From: Taeniopygia guttata
Taxonomy: Eukaryota > Chordata > Aves > Passeriformes > Estrildidae
DNA: 64,000 bases
Assembly (NCBI RefSeq): GCF_048771995.1
Contig: NC_133063.1
Span: 5,344,001-5,408,000 of the forward strand
Direction of reading: 5' to 3'
Shown: piece after piece, positions 10,197 through 22,000 of the stretch
Layout: each line of letters starts with the position of its first letter
Numbering within the stretch: position 1 is the first letter of the stretch
Notes under the pieces: generated by a model
Told to the model about the DNA's origin: nothing
Seen by the model: the letters and a program-made list of their open reading frames with translations, nothing else
Database searches by the model: none
Position numbers and translations under genes: made by a program

Positions 10197-11621
10197 AGTG
10201 TTGTTCATACTGTCAGAGACACTGTCCCTAACCCTTCTCCTAATCCCTCTTACCCTGTTAATAGTCCTGGTTGCTCTCAAGGAGCCTCTATTCCACCAAG
10301 CCCTTTCCTTTTCCCACCAAACCCTTTCCTTAACCCCTCGGTAGAGGTACCACAAAATGGCTGCTGCCTGTTGACGCCAACTTTACCATCACAAGATGGC
10401 CGTCGCCACGTCGTGAGTACTTCTTCTCCCCAGAATCCCTTTTTACCCCCTCCCACACACACCCCAGACTCTCTTCTTCCTTTCCCTAACCCCTCCTCTT
10501 CCCTTGCAGCAATTAGTCAAACCCCTCCCAGGTGCTATTGCACCGCTCCACCCACTGCACCACCCCTTGAGGTTGCGTCACCTGTTCCCACCCCTTTTCC
10601 CACAATGCTGACACCACCACCCTCTTCCTACGTCACTCCTGCGCAAGGCTCCACCCACCAGGACCCTGCCCATCACCTTCCTGTTTCCCACACCCCACCT
10701 TACGGTTCCCACGGTGACGTGGGGGGTGGGAGTGCTGGGCCTGGAAAACAGAAAGTGGAAAACAACACCAATCCTCTGTTCCTGGCTCCAGTAACCTATA
10801 ATGCAAGAGGGCAACACCCAAGATGGGAACCCCTCTTGTATGAGTTCATAAGGGAGCTCTGTAAAACCAAATGTGAATTTGGCCCTAAAAGTGAATTCTT
10901 TAGGAGCATTTTAAAGGCAACATTTAACTCTAATACCATGGTCCCTGCCGATTTAAAGCGTCTATTTAGTTGCCTGCTCCCTCTATCAGAATATAAAATG
11001 TGGGAAAGAACTTGGAAGAGATTAGCAGGGGACCTCCTTCTGGGTAATTTACAGAGCGCCGATTATGCCACTGACACAGAAGAAGAAGAAATCACCATAA
11101 ACCACCTTGTTGGTGAGGGTGACTGGAGCCAGGCTCAGAAGCAGGCTGCAGGGATTCCTAGGGCTGTATTAGATCTTACAAAGGACACTGCAGAGCGGGC
11201 ATTCCTTAGCATGCCCTCTAAGGAACCTGTTATATCATATATTGCTCTTAAGCAGGCTGTTGCAGAGCCGTTTATTGACTTTGTGGACCAGGTGAGAGCT
11301 GCTGTAGAAAAGAGAGTGGAAGGGCAGGAGCTACAAGATCAGCTCATACTCGAGATCGTCACCACCAATGCCAATGAAGATTATTGGTGGATCATCTTGG
11401 CACTCCCAGTGTCCCCTCCTCCGATGCCTGATCAACTTCTTGAGGAGTGCACGAGGAAGGCCACCCTGATGGCTGGGGATGTGGTGAAGAAGCCATGGGA
11501 AAGGTTGCGGCTTCAACATTGTTGGCCCCGAGGCCTCCAACATCGAGGCCTTTTCCACCCAAACGCTGATGTTTCCATTGCAAGCAGGAGGGCCACTTTA
11601 TCAGCCAGTGCCCCTTCCTAG
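10197..11621 (+). pseudogene. ERV1 gag: Pro-rich region, capsid and zinc knuckle
   Basis: A long frame, open upstream of the first possible start, reads through a Pro/Ser/Thr-rich linker into a betaretrovirus-like capsid (roughly 10745-11500). The capsid has a major-homology-region-like segment around 11250-11330 containing EPFIDFVDQV. The nucleocapsid zinc knuckle (CX2CX4HX4C) lies at 11570-11611 but in a different frame from the capsid, so gag is broken by a frameshift near 11500-11560. ERV2 carries the same break. Only one zinc knuckle is visible. Gag proteins form the virus particle; this copy cannot make an intact one. Confidence 0.82.
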
Positions 11622-11689
11622 GAATGGCACCTCCACAAGGGGGGAAAACAGGGTAGGGGAGACCTTAGACCAGCCAAAAAACTAACTGG

Positions 11690-12470
11690 GGAGCATGGAC
11701 CTACCCCGTGCAATGATATAAATAGGGTAGGTCAAAGTGTTGCTGTGAAGGCTGCTGTGCACCATATCGTACTCGGTATCAGCAGCCAAGTGTATGCCAC
11801 AGACAAAACAGAACCATACAGGCTCAGACTTCCTAAAGCTATTCATTTTTCCAAGTAGGATTGGCACTTCATTACCGCAACAGCAGAGCTTCTACCCCAC
11901 ATTCGAGACTGTGAAACTTGCCGGCGGAACGACCTTCTGAACTGCAAATACCTTCTCACTGGGGACACTAAACACACCTCACATGAGATAGAAATCCCTC
12001 CTGCAATCCTCTCACTTGATCCTAGGACCTTCTATCTCATGGCGTGCTGTGTGCACCCCCCCAATTCCTGCCGGAGGGACAGATCATTGCACAGGCCATT
12101 CCAGTGCCTCCTCTTTTGTGTGATGATCTGGACCCCTCTTTTTTTCACACCGAGACGCTGGGAGAGGAGGAGCCCCTCATATGGTGTGGCCTTAAGAGCG
12201 GGGGGCATTCCATCCAACTTCAGGGGATGATGGACACTGGGGCAGACGTGACGGTCATTCCTCCACACAAATGGCTGCCACAGTGGGAGCTGCAAAGTGT
12301 AGGCAGCACGGTTTCAGGTGTAGGGGGTCCACAATTGGCACAGCAATCCAAGAGCATAGTCCAAATTACAGGGTCGAATGGGCAATTGGCCTCTGTACGC
12401 CCATTCGTTTTGAATTCAGAGTTCACTCTCTGGAGGAGAGACGCCATGTCCCAGGGGGGGCCAAATTAGA
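11690..12470 (+). pseudogene. ERV1 pro: linker and aspartic protease
   Basis: The retroviral aspartic protease active-site motif DTGAD is encoded at 12233-12247 in a frame open from about 12044 to 12469. The segment before it (about 11690-12040) has stops, including a TAG near 11857 where ERV2 has a serine codon. It encodes a linker I cannot assign firmly; a stretch near 12065-12100 is vaguely dUTPase-like. The piece is disrupted and not expected to be active. Confidence 0.7.
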
Positions 12471-12529
12471 ACTGCCAGCCTCTCAGGATTTTTAGGTGCA
12501 GCCACTGAAGAGTGCCCTACCCAAAGACT

Positions 12530-13463
12530 TAATTGGCTCACAGATAAACCTGTCTGGGTAGAGCAGTGGCCGCTAAGCAAGGAAAAATTAAGAGCGCTCA
12601 CTCAGATTGTGAAGGAGGAACTGGCCAAAGGCCATATAGTAGAAACCAACAGCCCAAGGAATTCTCTGGTTTTCATTATTAAGAAGCCCAGGGAAGGACA
12701 AGTGGCGCCTCCTCCATGATCTGAGAAAGATCAATAATGTCATCAAGGACATGGGGTCCCTCCAACCAGGGATGCCTTCCCCATCTATGCTCCCCCAAAA
12801 TTGGAAATTGGCGGTGATAGACATAAAAGACTGTTTCTTCCAAATTCCCCTACACCCAGCTGCTGCACCATGCTTTGCCTTCTCTGTGCCCTCCATCAAC
12901 AGAGAGGCTCCCATGAAGTGCTACCACTGGCGAGTTCTCCCATGGGGGATGAAAAAGAGTCCTACCATCTGCCAGTGGTATGTCACCAGAGTTCTGTCCC
13001 CAGTGTGTGCCAAGTGGGGAAACTGCAGCTTATACCATTATATGGATGATGTCCTTGTTTGTGCCCACAGTGACAACGTGCTTGCAGAGGCACTGGAGGA
13101 CACTATTGCAGCCTTGTCGGCGGCTGAATTTGAGTTACAAAAAGAAAAAGTGCAACAACTGCTGCCTTGGAAGTATCTCAGCCTTGAGATCAGCAACATG
13201 ACCATCATGCCCCGAAGACCAATTATTAATGACAACCCCTCAACGTTACAGCACCTCCATCAGCTGTGTGGGTCTTTAAACTGGATCAAACCCTGGCTGG
13301 GGCTCACCATGGGGGACCTATCCCATCTTTTCAACTTTTGAGGGGGAGAGAGGAGTTGGATTCCCTGAGGGCTCTGACCCCACAAAGGGCTGCTTTGGAG
13401 AAAGTCCAGTCCACATTGGCAGGCAGGCAAGCCCACTGGTGCTGCGAGGGCCTGCCCTTCTGA
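12530..13463 (+). pseudogene. ERV1 pol: reverse transcriptase, disrupted
   Basis: Recognisable palm-domain segments include the first catalytic aspartate block around 12820 and the YMDD catalytic motif at 13039-13050. A frameshift lies near 12690-12720 and another near 13330, after which the frame from 13266 continues to 13463. Reverse transcriptase copies viral RNA into DNA; this copy is broken. Confidence 0.85.
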
Positions 13464-13481
13464 TTCATCATTCTTGGTAAG

Positions 13482-14280
13482 TTGCTGCACCTCCATGGGC
13501 TGATCTTTCAATGGGACACAGATCAACGGGATCCCCTCTTAATCATAGAGTGGGTGTTCCTTGGTCATCAGATGTCCAAGAGCATCACCAGGCCACAAGA
13601 GTTGATGGCTCAGCTGATCATGGGGGCCAGGGCTCGCCTGCGGGTGCTGGCAGGGTGTGATTTCATGTGCATTCATCTCCCTATTAAGACATCCATGGGG
13701 AGATTGTCTAAGGAAACCCTTGAGCACTTGCTTCAGACCAATAAAAGCCTACAGTTATCCCTGGACAGCTACACAGGATAAATTCTTATTAACCACCCAG
13801 GTCATAAATTATTTGAAACACAATTTGATTTGATTCAAAAAAATATCCAAAGTAACAAAGCACTGACGGCATTGACCATTTTTACTGACTTATCCGGAAG
13901 GTCCCACAAGTAGGTGATGACATGGAAGGACCCCCAGACTCAGCAGTGGGAAGACAATGTTAAGGCTGTGGAGGGTTCTCCACAAGTTGCTGAGTTGGAT
14001 GCTGTCATCAGCGCCTTCGAGAGATTTCCAGAACCAATTAATATTGTTACAGATTCGGCTTACGTAGCAGGTGTTGTGTGCAGGGCAGAGCATGCAGTGC
14101 TCAAAGAGGTTTCTAACCCGGTGATATTTGGCTTGCTCTCGAAATTAATTCATCTGGTTTCCCACCGAGAGCAACCCTTTTATGTAATGCACGTGAGGTC
14201 ACACACCGACCTTCCTGGTTTTATTGCAGAAAGCAACCACAGGGCAGATGCTCTGGCCACCCCTTTACAGCTAGCTGGCC
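13482..14280 (+). pseudogene. ERV1 pol: RT connection and RNase H, disrupted
   Basis: A connection-like segment is open from 13482 to 13781. An RNase H-like region follows, with TDLSG near 13890, a glutamate-aspartate segment near 14000 and the TDSAYV motif near 14050, then a C-terminal segment with conserved His and Asp around 14200-14260. A stop interrupts at about 13911. Confidence 0.7.
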
Positions 14281-15204
14281 AACCAAACATTGTCCAGCAG
14301 GCCAAGCTGAGCCATCAGTTGTTCCATCAAAATGCCCCAGGTCTGGTCCGCCAATTCCACCTACGGTGTGACCAGGCCAAAGCAATTATGGCCGCCTGCC
14401 CCGACTGCCAGGAGTCCACCTTACCAACTTTAAGTTCTGGAGTGAACCCTAGAGGACTCCGCAGTTGTGAGGTGTGGCAAACTGACATTACACATATACA
14501 CAAATTCAGAAGATTCCAGAATGTACACGTTTCCGTGGACACTCTCCAGGGCAGTCTTCACCTCAGCCCACAGAGGACAAAAGGTCGCAGATGTGCAAAA
14601 ACATCTTATTCAGGCATTTGGGACCTTAGGGGTCCCCACTACCATCAAGACTGATAATGGCCCAGCCTATACTTCCAAGGCATTTGGTGAGTTTTTACAA
14701 GAATGGGGGATTAACCATCGGACAGGGATTCCACACTTCCCCACCAGCCAGGCTGTGATAGAAAGGACCCATCAAACATTAAAGAAAGTCCTCCTTCGCC
14801 AGTGGAGAGACATCCGAGCCTTGTCACCACAGCTCAGGCTCTGCAAGGCCCGTTTTACTATTAACTTTTTGAATTGCCCTTTTGATAGGCTGGAACCTCC
14901 AGACCTGTGGCATTTTAAACAGCATCAGCAATTAAAACCTGAAGAAAGACCTCCAGTATTAATAAGGGATCCGGACTCTGGAGAGATCCAGGATCCATAC
15001 CAGCTTGTCATCTGGGGACGTGGATACGTGTGTGTGTCCATGTCCTCAGGAGTCAGATGTATCCCCAAGAAATGGGTAAAACCTTATACCCCTGAACAGC
15101 AAGTGAGTCCAACACAGAACACCTCCCCAGACACCTTAGAAGATCCCAGAAATGACGCAGTGGCGTTGAATAGGAAATGCCGAAAGGGGAGAAGAGTCCC
15201 TTAA
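14281..15204 (+). pseudogene. ERV1 pol: integrase, disrupted
   Basis: An HHCC-type zinc-binding segment (about 14310-14410) is followed by the catalytic core: WQTDIT near 14480, KTDNGPAY near 14650 and a glutamate in QAVIERTHQ near 14755. These are the D, D and E of the DDE triad. A frameshift near 14540 separates the first aspartate from the rest. The C-terminal part runs open to 15204. Confidence 0.82.
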
Positions 15205-15289
15205 TCCTTTCCAATCTCCATCTTGTAACAGCAAGTGGCATTTTCTTTCCATCGTTGATTTATTATATGGTCTCTTTTTCTTTCAGACT

Positions 15290-16629
15290 TACATTATGTC
15301 AACCTCTGTGTTCCTGTTCCTCATTTGGTTCCAGCATATGGGCCTCTACCAGTCCTCTCTGGACGCATGGATCATTCCGCAACCACAGAAAAATGTGTGG
15401 GTAACCCTGGCCCATGCCCTCCAACAAGGTCATCCGCAGCAGAAAATCCGATGTCCACCTGCCTGGTGGGGACTCCGTCTAAGTTACAGGAGTATCCCAC
15501 CTCTCTGCACAGCATCCAAACTCAAATTAACAATGAGAACTCTCCAAACAAGTGGATGGAGATATTCAGGTATTGGGGGCTTGTTAACACCACTAAGACA
15601 CCCATTGTGAACCCCCTGGTGCACTGGCGGAAATGGGTCTACGATCTACCCTACGCCGACACTGAGCCCCAAGAATCTGAGTTATTGGGCTCCACAAAAG
15701 CCACCTACTGTGTCTACTTTGACTATGAGCCCAGTTCTCGCCGCAACTTGTATGAGGATGTTAAGCAACATAAGCTTGAATTTCAGACAAACCAATGGTG
15801 CCAGTATGTCACCAAAGTGGGTGCTCCCTCAACTGATGGCTCATACGACAGGAAGTTGGACCGAGGACTGTTTTTGATTTGTGGAGATCGGGCATATCCA
15901 GGAATCCCCTCTTGCCTTCTCGGAGGTCCATGCACTCTGGGGCGTCTTTCCCTTGCTTTCCCAAATTCTAATTCAGCAATCAAAAAATAGAACCAAATTT
16001 ACCAAACGGAGTGCAAATCAATTTGATGAACATTGCAATGTCAAAATCTACCATTGGGCAGAATCAAAAAGGGTTGCCATCTGTGTGTTCCTGCCATGGG
16101 TGGTGGCAGTCAAAGCACTAAGTGAATTGGGCAATCTAGAGTGTTGGGTGACAAAGCAGGCGAATTTGACCTCGACGGCCTTAAGTAATCTCCTCGAAGA
16201 CGAGGAAGTAACCAGGAAAGCTACCCTACAAAATCGGGCAGCTATTGATTTTCTGCTACTGGCACATGGGCATGGGTGTCAGGAGTTTGAGGGGTTATGC
16301 TGCTTTGACTTGTCATCAAAGAGCCAGAGCGTCCATGCATCCATCCGAGAGATGAAGAGCCTTATTGACAGTGTGAAGCAAGAAAACGAGGACTGGTTTA
16401 GAGACATGTTTAAAAACTGGAATCTTTCCAGATGGGTAGTATCCATCATAAAAGACATTGCATATCTCATTGTTGTTATTTTCCTAGTTTTGTTGGCATT
16501 TGGGATTCTAAAGCGCATCATTTCCACCCCCACCACCAAGTCCACGGCTTCAAAAATTGTAGTTGCCGCTGCTGTCACTACTGAAAATGAATGGTGGGAA
16601 GGCGACCAACAAGCAGTCACTGAAGTTTA
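15290..16629 (+). pseudogene. ERV1 env: surface and transmembrane regions, frameshifted
   Basis: Two overlapping frames, 15325-15990 and 15881-16630, carry a surface-like part and a transmembrane-like part, so a frameshift lies near 15950. The second has the CX6CC motif at 16277-16303, typical of gamma/alpha-type transmembrane subunits, and a strong hydrophobic anchor near 16430-16510 followed by a short cytoplasmic tail. Combined with a betaretrovirus-like gag-pol, this suggests a recombinant-type ERV lineage. Confidence 0.72.
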
Positions 16630-16674
16630 ATACCCACGACATCATCTTTCCCCAAAGTTCCATCAAATGTATAA

Positions 16675-16690
16675 AATAAAAGGGGGAAGA
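16675..16690 (+). other. Polypurine tract of ERV1
   Basis: An A/G run (AAAATAAAAGGGGGAAGA region) ends directly before a TG-starting element, as expected at the inner edge of a 3' LTR. Confidence 0.6.
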
Positions 16691-17371
16691 TGTGGTGGTA
16701 TGTGTTTTGTGGGATTTTGCAGCGTTTTACTATATCAGTTAGAAGCCGACCCTGGGTCTCCGGTGGGATCACCAGGTGGTGGTGTGTGCAGCCATATGGG
16801 TGACGCTGGCACAAAGGTGTCACGAAGATTCGAGACAGAGGGACAAAGGAGAGGACACTTGTATGTGGTTCAAGGAGACTTTATTCCATGAACCGGGTGA
16901 GGGACAAGTGCCAAAGAAAATGGGATCAGGCCAGAACTTATAAAGGGTGTGGGCATGAAGGGGTGTCACCATGTGATATCCAATGGCAACAGATTACATT
17001 AGGATTACATCATAGGTCATAACCAATGGGGAAAAGCTGGGGAGGGGAGAAGCCTCAGGGGACCAACTGACGGCAAGAATAGGGATGATTGACAAAGGAC
17101 TTTTGAGAACAAAATGGGGGTGGTTACATGGACTGACAGGAGGTAGGCAGCACAACTTGGATTGGCTCGTCTACTTTGGGGTAAAAGGGGAGGAACAGGG
17201 AGATTGACAGTCAAGTGGTGGGAAAACTTAGGGGTAAACAACCTGGGAGAAACCACTGTGAAGGAAAGAAATAGGGGGTACAAGGAACATACCAAACAAA
17301 ACCTTCTAACAATAAATTTCTAACTCATACAGTAAAACGCTGCAAAATCCCACAAAACACACACCACCACA
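16691..17371. mobile_element. 681 bp LTR-like element with 41 bp terminal inverted repeats
   Basis: It begins TGTGGTGG and ends CCACCACA. The first 41 bases (16691-16731) are the reverse complement of the last 41 (17331-17371) with one mismatch. Its place right after the polypurine tract says 3' LTR in + orientation. Internal signals fit the minus strand better: TTTATAAG-type TATA near 16940 and AATAAA (read as TTTATT at 16880-16885) about 55 bases further on, a typical short R region. Without a 5' LTR to compare, the assignment stays open: ERV1 LTR, reverse-orientation solo LTR, or a DNA-transposon-like element. Confidence 0.6.
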
Positions 17372-17874
17372 GTCCAGCTGGAAGAAGTCTCCTGGTTTTT
17401 GCTCAGAAGCATTAGTGGCCAAAGAGCACTGATGTGGTTCCTCACATCCCACTCCCTTCTCACTGCTCAACTTCTCCAGGTGGGATTAGTGTGTTCTTGG
17501 AGTTACTCTTAGATGCCTTGAGCAGTAGCTTATGGACTAGGAGGGCTTTTTGTGTTGCTTTGTAGCAGAGGAGAGCTTTGCAGGCTTTTTTTGGCCTGAG
17601 CTGTAGGGAAGATCTGGTTCTCTGCACTCTGTGAGTTCACAAACCAGCCCAGGGTGGCTGCTATTGTGATGTCAGGGGCCGCATCCCAGCGTTGCCAAGG
17701 CAAAGTTGCTGTGCCCAGGCCCGGCAGGGCTCAGTGAGCAGAGCAGCTCTGTGGCACGCTCACTGCAGGCGGAACCTGCTGATCGCCGAGGTCTCTGCCA
17801 GCAGGACTCGCAGGATTTTTGGTTTTTCCCCGCAGGCGTTGTCTGGTGCAGACTTGGGCAGCGCTGCTCAGGCC
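17372..17874 (+). promoter_or_regulatory. 5' flank and likely promoter/5' UTR of kinase copy 2
   Basis: No TATA box is obvious. A CRE-like TTGTGATGTCA lies at 17664-17674. An acceptor-like pyrimidine tract (TTTTTCCCCGCAG) ends at 17835, so the ATG exon probably runs 17836-17950 behind an upstream untranslated exon. The frame upstream of the ATG is open but has no other in-frame ATG. Confidence 0.4.
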
Positions 17875-19034
17875 ATGGAGAGAGTGTGTGCTGCAGTTTG
17901 CACGGCTTTCTCCGTGGCCTATTCTGGGTACTTTTTCACCCAGCTGGCACGTAAGTGGACGGTTTTGTGCAGTGTGGCATATGGACACCAAAATGCCACC
18001 AAGAGGCCTTGAGTTGGGTAAAGCTGCTGTCAGCAGCTGCAGCTAAGAAGGGGGTGTCTCTAGCCAGAGGGGCCTGGGCAGCATTTGTAATGTAGCCTGC
18101 AGGGGCTCCCCTCCTCCCGTGCCATAGCCTGTGCCCATGGGGTCTGGAATCTCCTCAGTTTGCTGGCTCAGGCCAGAAAACTTCCAAGATAGGAGGACTG
18201 GGAGAGCTTGGCAGGAGTCCTTGGAAAAGCTGTGCACTGCTCTCCAGCACTGAGGGAAAGTCCCTCAGTTCAAGTCTTCTTGTCTGCATTCCCTCATCCC
18301 AGCATGTGCCTTTGGAACTTGACACTTCCTGAGTGCTAAAAGAGCCATTCCTTCTGGGATGAAATCACAGGATCAGCTTGGAAAAGGCCTCTGAGATGGA
18401 CATTTCAGAGCAGTTCTTGTATGCTCCTGAACCCAGGAGCTGTTCCTGCACTGTGTCACCACAGAACTGCCACCATGGCTAAAGGGGACTTGGGGGAAGC
18501 TTTTTTGGGGAAGGGTTTTCAGTAAGCTCATGGCAATTGCTGCATGCAATCTCTTCAGAAAACTAAAGTCCAGGGAAGAGAGGAGCTGTAGCTCCTGCTG
18601 GGTGGGGTGGGGCAGAAGCTGGAATGCCTGTTGCAGAACCACTGGGACTTTCTCAGTCTCGAGTTTCTATGGGTTGAGAGGCCAAAGAGGACAAAGGGTA
18701 GACACGAGGCAGTAGTTTGTGCTGTTGCCTTGCTGTGTGACACAAGGGTTGTTGCTGGAGTGATGGAGTGAAAGCAGAATGCTCTGTCTTTGGTTGCTGA
18801 CTATTTGGTGGGCTTGCCCAGCACAGGCAGTTTCCTTACAGCATCTGCTTCTTTTTGCCTTTTGTCTTGCAGGTCACATCACCCGTGTCTGGAGAGAATC
18901 CGCTCCTTGGGTGAGTGGGAAAGGAACCTTTGGTGTGGGTAGCATTTGACAATTGTGGAGCAAGCTGTGAGCTGGGCCTGGTGCAGTCCAGTGCTAGCCT
19001 TGTGGGATGAATGAAAGAACAGTCCAGGCTCTTT

Positions 19035-19091
<57 letters not shown>

Positions 19092-22000
19092 TTTGCAGGA
19101 GGAGTTGGATCCTGAGCTGTTTTCTCCAGCTCATTTTCAGAGCATTTAAGCAGCTGAAAGTGGGGTTGCTTGGTGCTTGAAGCCATGATGGAAGTTCTCC
19201 TGTACAAGAGAGTGCAGTCCCATCTAACTGGCCCATTTGACTTGAGTTTGAACAATTAGAATGCCATTTCTCTGCAGATGATTTCTCCTTAGTGCATCTG
19301 GCTCCAGAGCTGAATGGAGAGGTTACCTGTCCCTGACACTGCTGTCTATCTGCAGAGCCCAAAACAGACCTCTGAGCCTCCTCTGGATGCATGTCTTCCT
19401 GAAGAAGAGGCCAAAGGGGAGGAAGATTCCCACCAAAGTGCACCTGCTGCCACTGCAGGGCCTGAGCATCCAGCATCAGTAAGTGGCAGCTCTGGCTAGT
19501 CCTGTGGCTTGAGCAAAGCAGAGCTGCAAGTTTCTGAGCAGACAGCACCTGCCCTGCCTGGCTGAAGATGCTGAGGACTGGAATCTTTCCAGCTCTCCCA
19601 GAGCACTTCCCCCAGCCTGTGAGGCCTGGAGAAGGGGTGTGGTACTTGGACATTTAGGCATCACTTTCCTACTGTTCTGACAGGGGCTGGGAATTTGTCT
19701 CAGCAAAAGACAAGAAGTAGCAATAGGATGTCTTTGGATGCTCCTGGGGTACAAGTGAGGCCCTTTGTGCCCAGGGGCTATGCAGGGTCCTTGTCCCCAG
19801 TGAAGAGAGCAGTGCAAAGGTGCAGTTCACAGCCTTGCAGTATATGAGGAGACACTGTCCCCAGGAGGGACGTGGCCCTCCCCACAGAACAGCCAAAGTC
19901 AGGAGCTAAAGGAACAGCTGAGATGCAGCGAGGCCTGTAGCTGAAGAGACGTAAAGCTCTGAATGACAGGTTCTTTCCTGACCCTCCTGCTGCTGTCTGT
20001 GCACAGAGCACAAGGGCAGCGCCAGCACCTGCTCCGGCTGCCTCTGCACCCGAGGAAGAGGCTGAAGAGGAGGAAGGTGCCAATGAACCTGCCCCTTCTG
20101 TCAGCCCACAGCCTGAGCAGCTAGCATCAGTAAGTGCCTGTTTGGGTTAGCAGTGTCTTTGGTGACATTTTGTCCCTCATGTAAAAGCAGGGTTTGGGTT
20201 CAGGGCCGTGAGCTGGAGAAGTGGGCTGCAAAAGCTGAGAGGTGAAGAGCCCTGGATGTGGCCAGCAGCATCTTCCTCAGGGCTTGCATTTGAAATGAGA
20301 TCGGAGGGGCATCTCTGCCAGGCACATTTGTGACCCAAATTAATTTCTTGTCCCAGAGCTCCAGCTCCTCTGTCGTGGCACCTGCACAAGCTGCAGCTGA
20401 AGAAGCCTCCAGTGCCCAAGCTGGAAACTCAAGCAGGAGCAGCTCGTGCACCTGGAGCACGACTAGTTCCTCTGGCAGCAGGGAGCTGCTGGGAGAGAGG
20501 ACAGAGGACAAGTGCCTGGCCATGCTGAGTACGTCCTTTGTGACCCTTGTGTGCCGCAGCAGTGCCTGGTGTGTGTGTGCGTGTGTCAGCAAGAGCTGTC
20601 CCAGCTCCTGTTCCTCCTCAGCTGAGTGCCAGCTCCTGAGGCCTCCCCACAGGAGCTGTTGCTGTGCTCTGAGGTGGGGAGGGATCGCTGGGCTGCTGCT
20701 CCTGCCTCGGAGGGCAGCTGGGCCTGGTTTGGCCTTGCCTGAGCTTCCCTCTAGGCAAAAGGCAGAGCAGAGATTGTTTCTGGCTGAGCAGGAGGCTGTG
20801 ACCGAGCAAATGAGGAGGCCTCCAGGAGCTCCTGTGGGGCCCAGCTCCTGTGGGGCAAGGCCAAAGTCATCTTCAGAGCTCAGCCTGTCCTAAAAGCTGA
20901 GGGACCTCATTCCTAAGGCCCATCACAGTAGGGTAGAACATCAGCTGCTGCTCTTGAGCGGCAGAAGGGCCTTGTTTAGGCAAAGTCCTGCTTCAAGCTG
21001 GAGTTCTTAGCTTTGCTGGAGGCACTTTGCAATATTCTTCCTGTTCTGGAAAGGGCAGCTGTTGATAAAAATGGATTCCAGAACCCAAGATGCCTTGCAT
21101 GTTTGCAAGGATTAAATCTTTTGTTGACTGTCCCAGAGTCTTCATTGCCCGAACAGAAAGGTTGTGTTTGTCCTGCTGCCCTTAATGTCTGTAGGCAACA
21201 ATCACTTCTCTTGCTTACACTTTTCTGTGCCCTGTCTCTTCTGGCTGTTTCTTGATGTGCTTAGATTTTAGTTTAGACTTCTAGTTTTGGACAGGCCATC
21301 TGTGCTGCAGGGCTGCTTGTCCTGCTGCTGTTGTTTTTAAGGTGGTGGTGGTGTGGTGGTGTTGTTGTTTCCTGAGGGAGTGAGTTGAAAGGGCACAGTG
21401 TCCCAGAGAGTGGGGCTGCCTTTCTGATCTGCTGCAGGGTGGGATCTCTTTTGAAGGGAGCATCTTTCCTTGGGATTTTTACAGAGATGCTGGTGAGTGA
21501 GGGAGATCCTGAGGCTAAATACACAGAACTGGAAACAATTGGCAGAGGGTGAGTGCAGCCACAGTTCCTTCCATTTACTGTTTGTCCCTGGACTTTTTTC
21601 CTCTTGTACTGCGGATTCCTGCACTTGCAGGGACTAAAGGACTTCTTCTTTCTCTGCGGCCGTTTTGTTTCTAGGGGTTTTGGCACGGTCTGCATGGCAG
21701 TGGAGACTGCCACAGGAGAAGAGGTAAGCGTCAAGCAGTGCCACAGCTTCTGCAGAACTGTTTTAGGACAGCATTTGATCTGTCATGTCTGGAAGAGTTT
21801 GCTTTGTTGCTGTGAAATGGAGAATGCCAGTGAAATGATCAAGCCCCCTAGAGGTTGTCCAGCAGTTTTGCTCCATGTTTTCTGGCAGAAATTGACTTTC
21901 TGCTTGCAAGAGGAGTGTGAATGAAAATGGGGATGATAAAGTAAACTCATGGGGGAAGTCTGTGGGAACGGTGAGTGTTGTTAGAGCTTTGAGGTGGACA

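Larger units (their letters stand above)
9880..16690 (+). mobile_element. ERV1: 5'-truncated class II endogenous retrovirus
   Basis: A provirus remnant in the order gag, pro, pol, env on the + strand. It starts abruptly inside gag; no 5' LTR, primer-binding site or leader is present. The left junction (GCTGCTTTC then AAGAG) interrupts spacer sequence that is uninterrupted at 37111-37141 and 47654-47685. About 14 bases of that target are missing, and the spacer resumes at 17372. Capsid, a single zinc knuckle, a DTGAD protease, YMDD reverse transcriptase, an integrase and a CX6CC transmembrane Env are recognisable. Several frameshifts and stops make it non-functional. Its truncated start is shared exactly with ERV2, so the truncation predates duplication of the block. 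Confidence 0.88.

Noticed and set aside
18836..19653. Minus-strand frames with long poly-Leu or poly-Ala
   Set aside because: They are the CAG microsatellite read on the other strand, across introns; tract length differs between copies.
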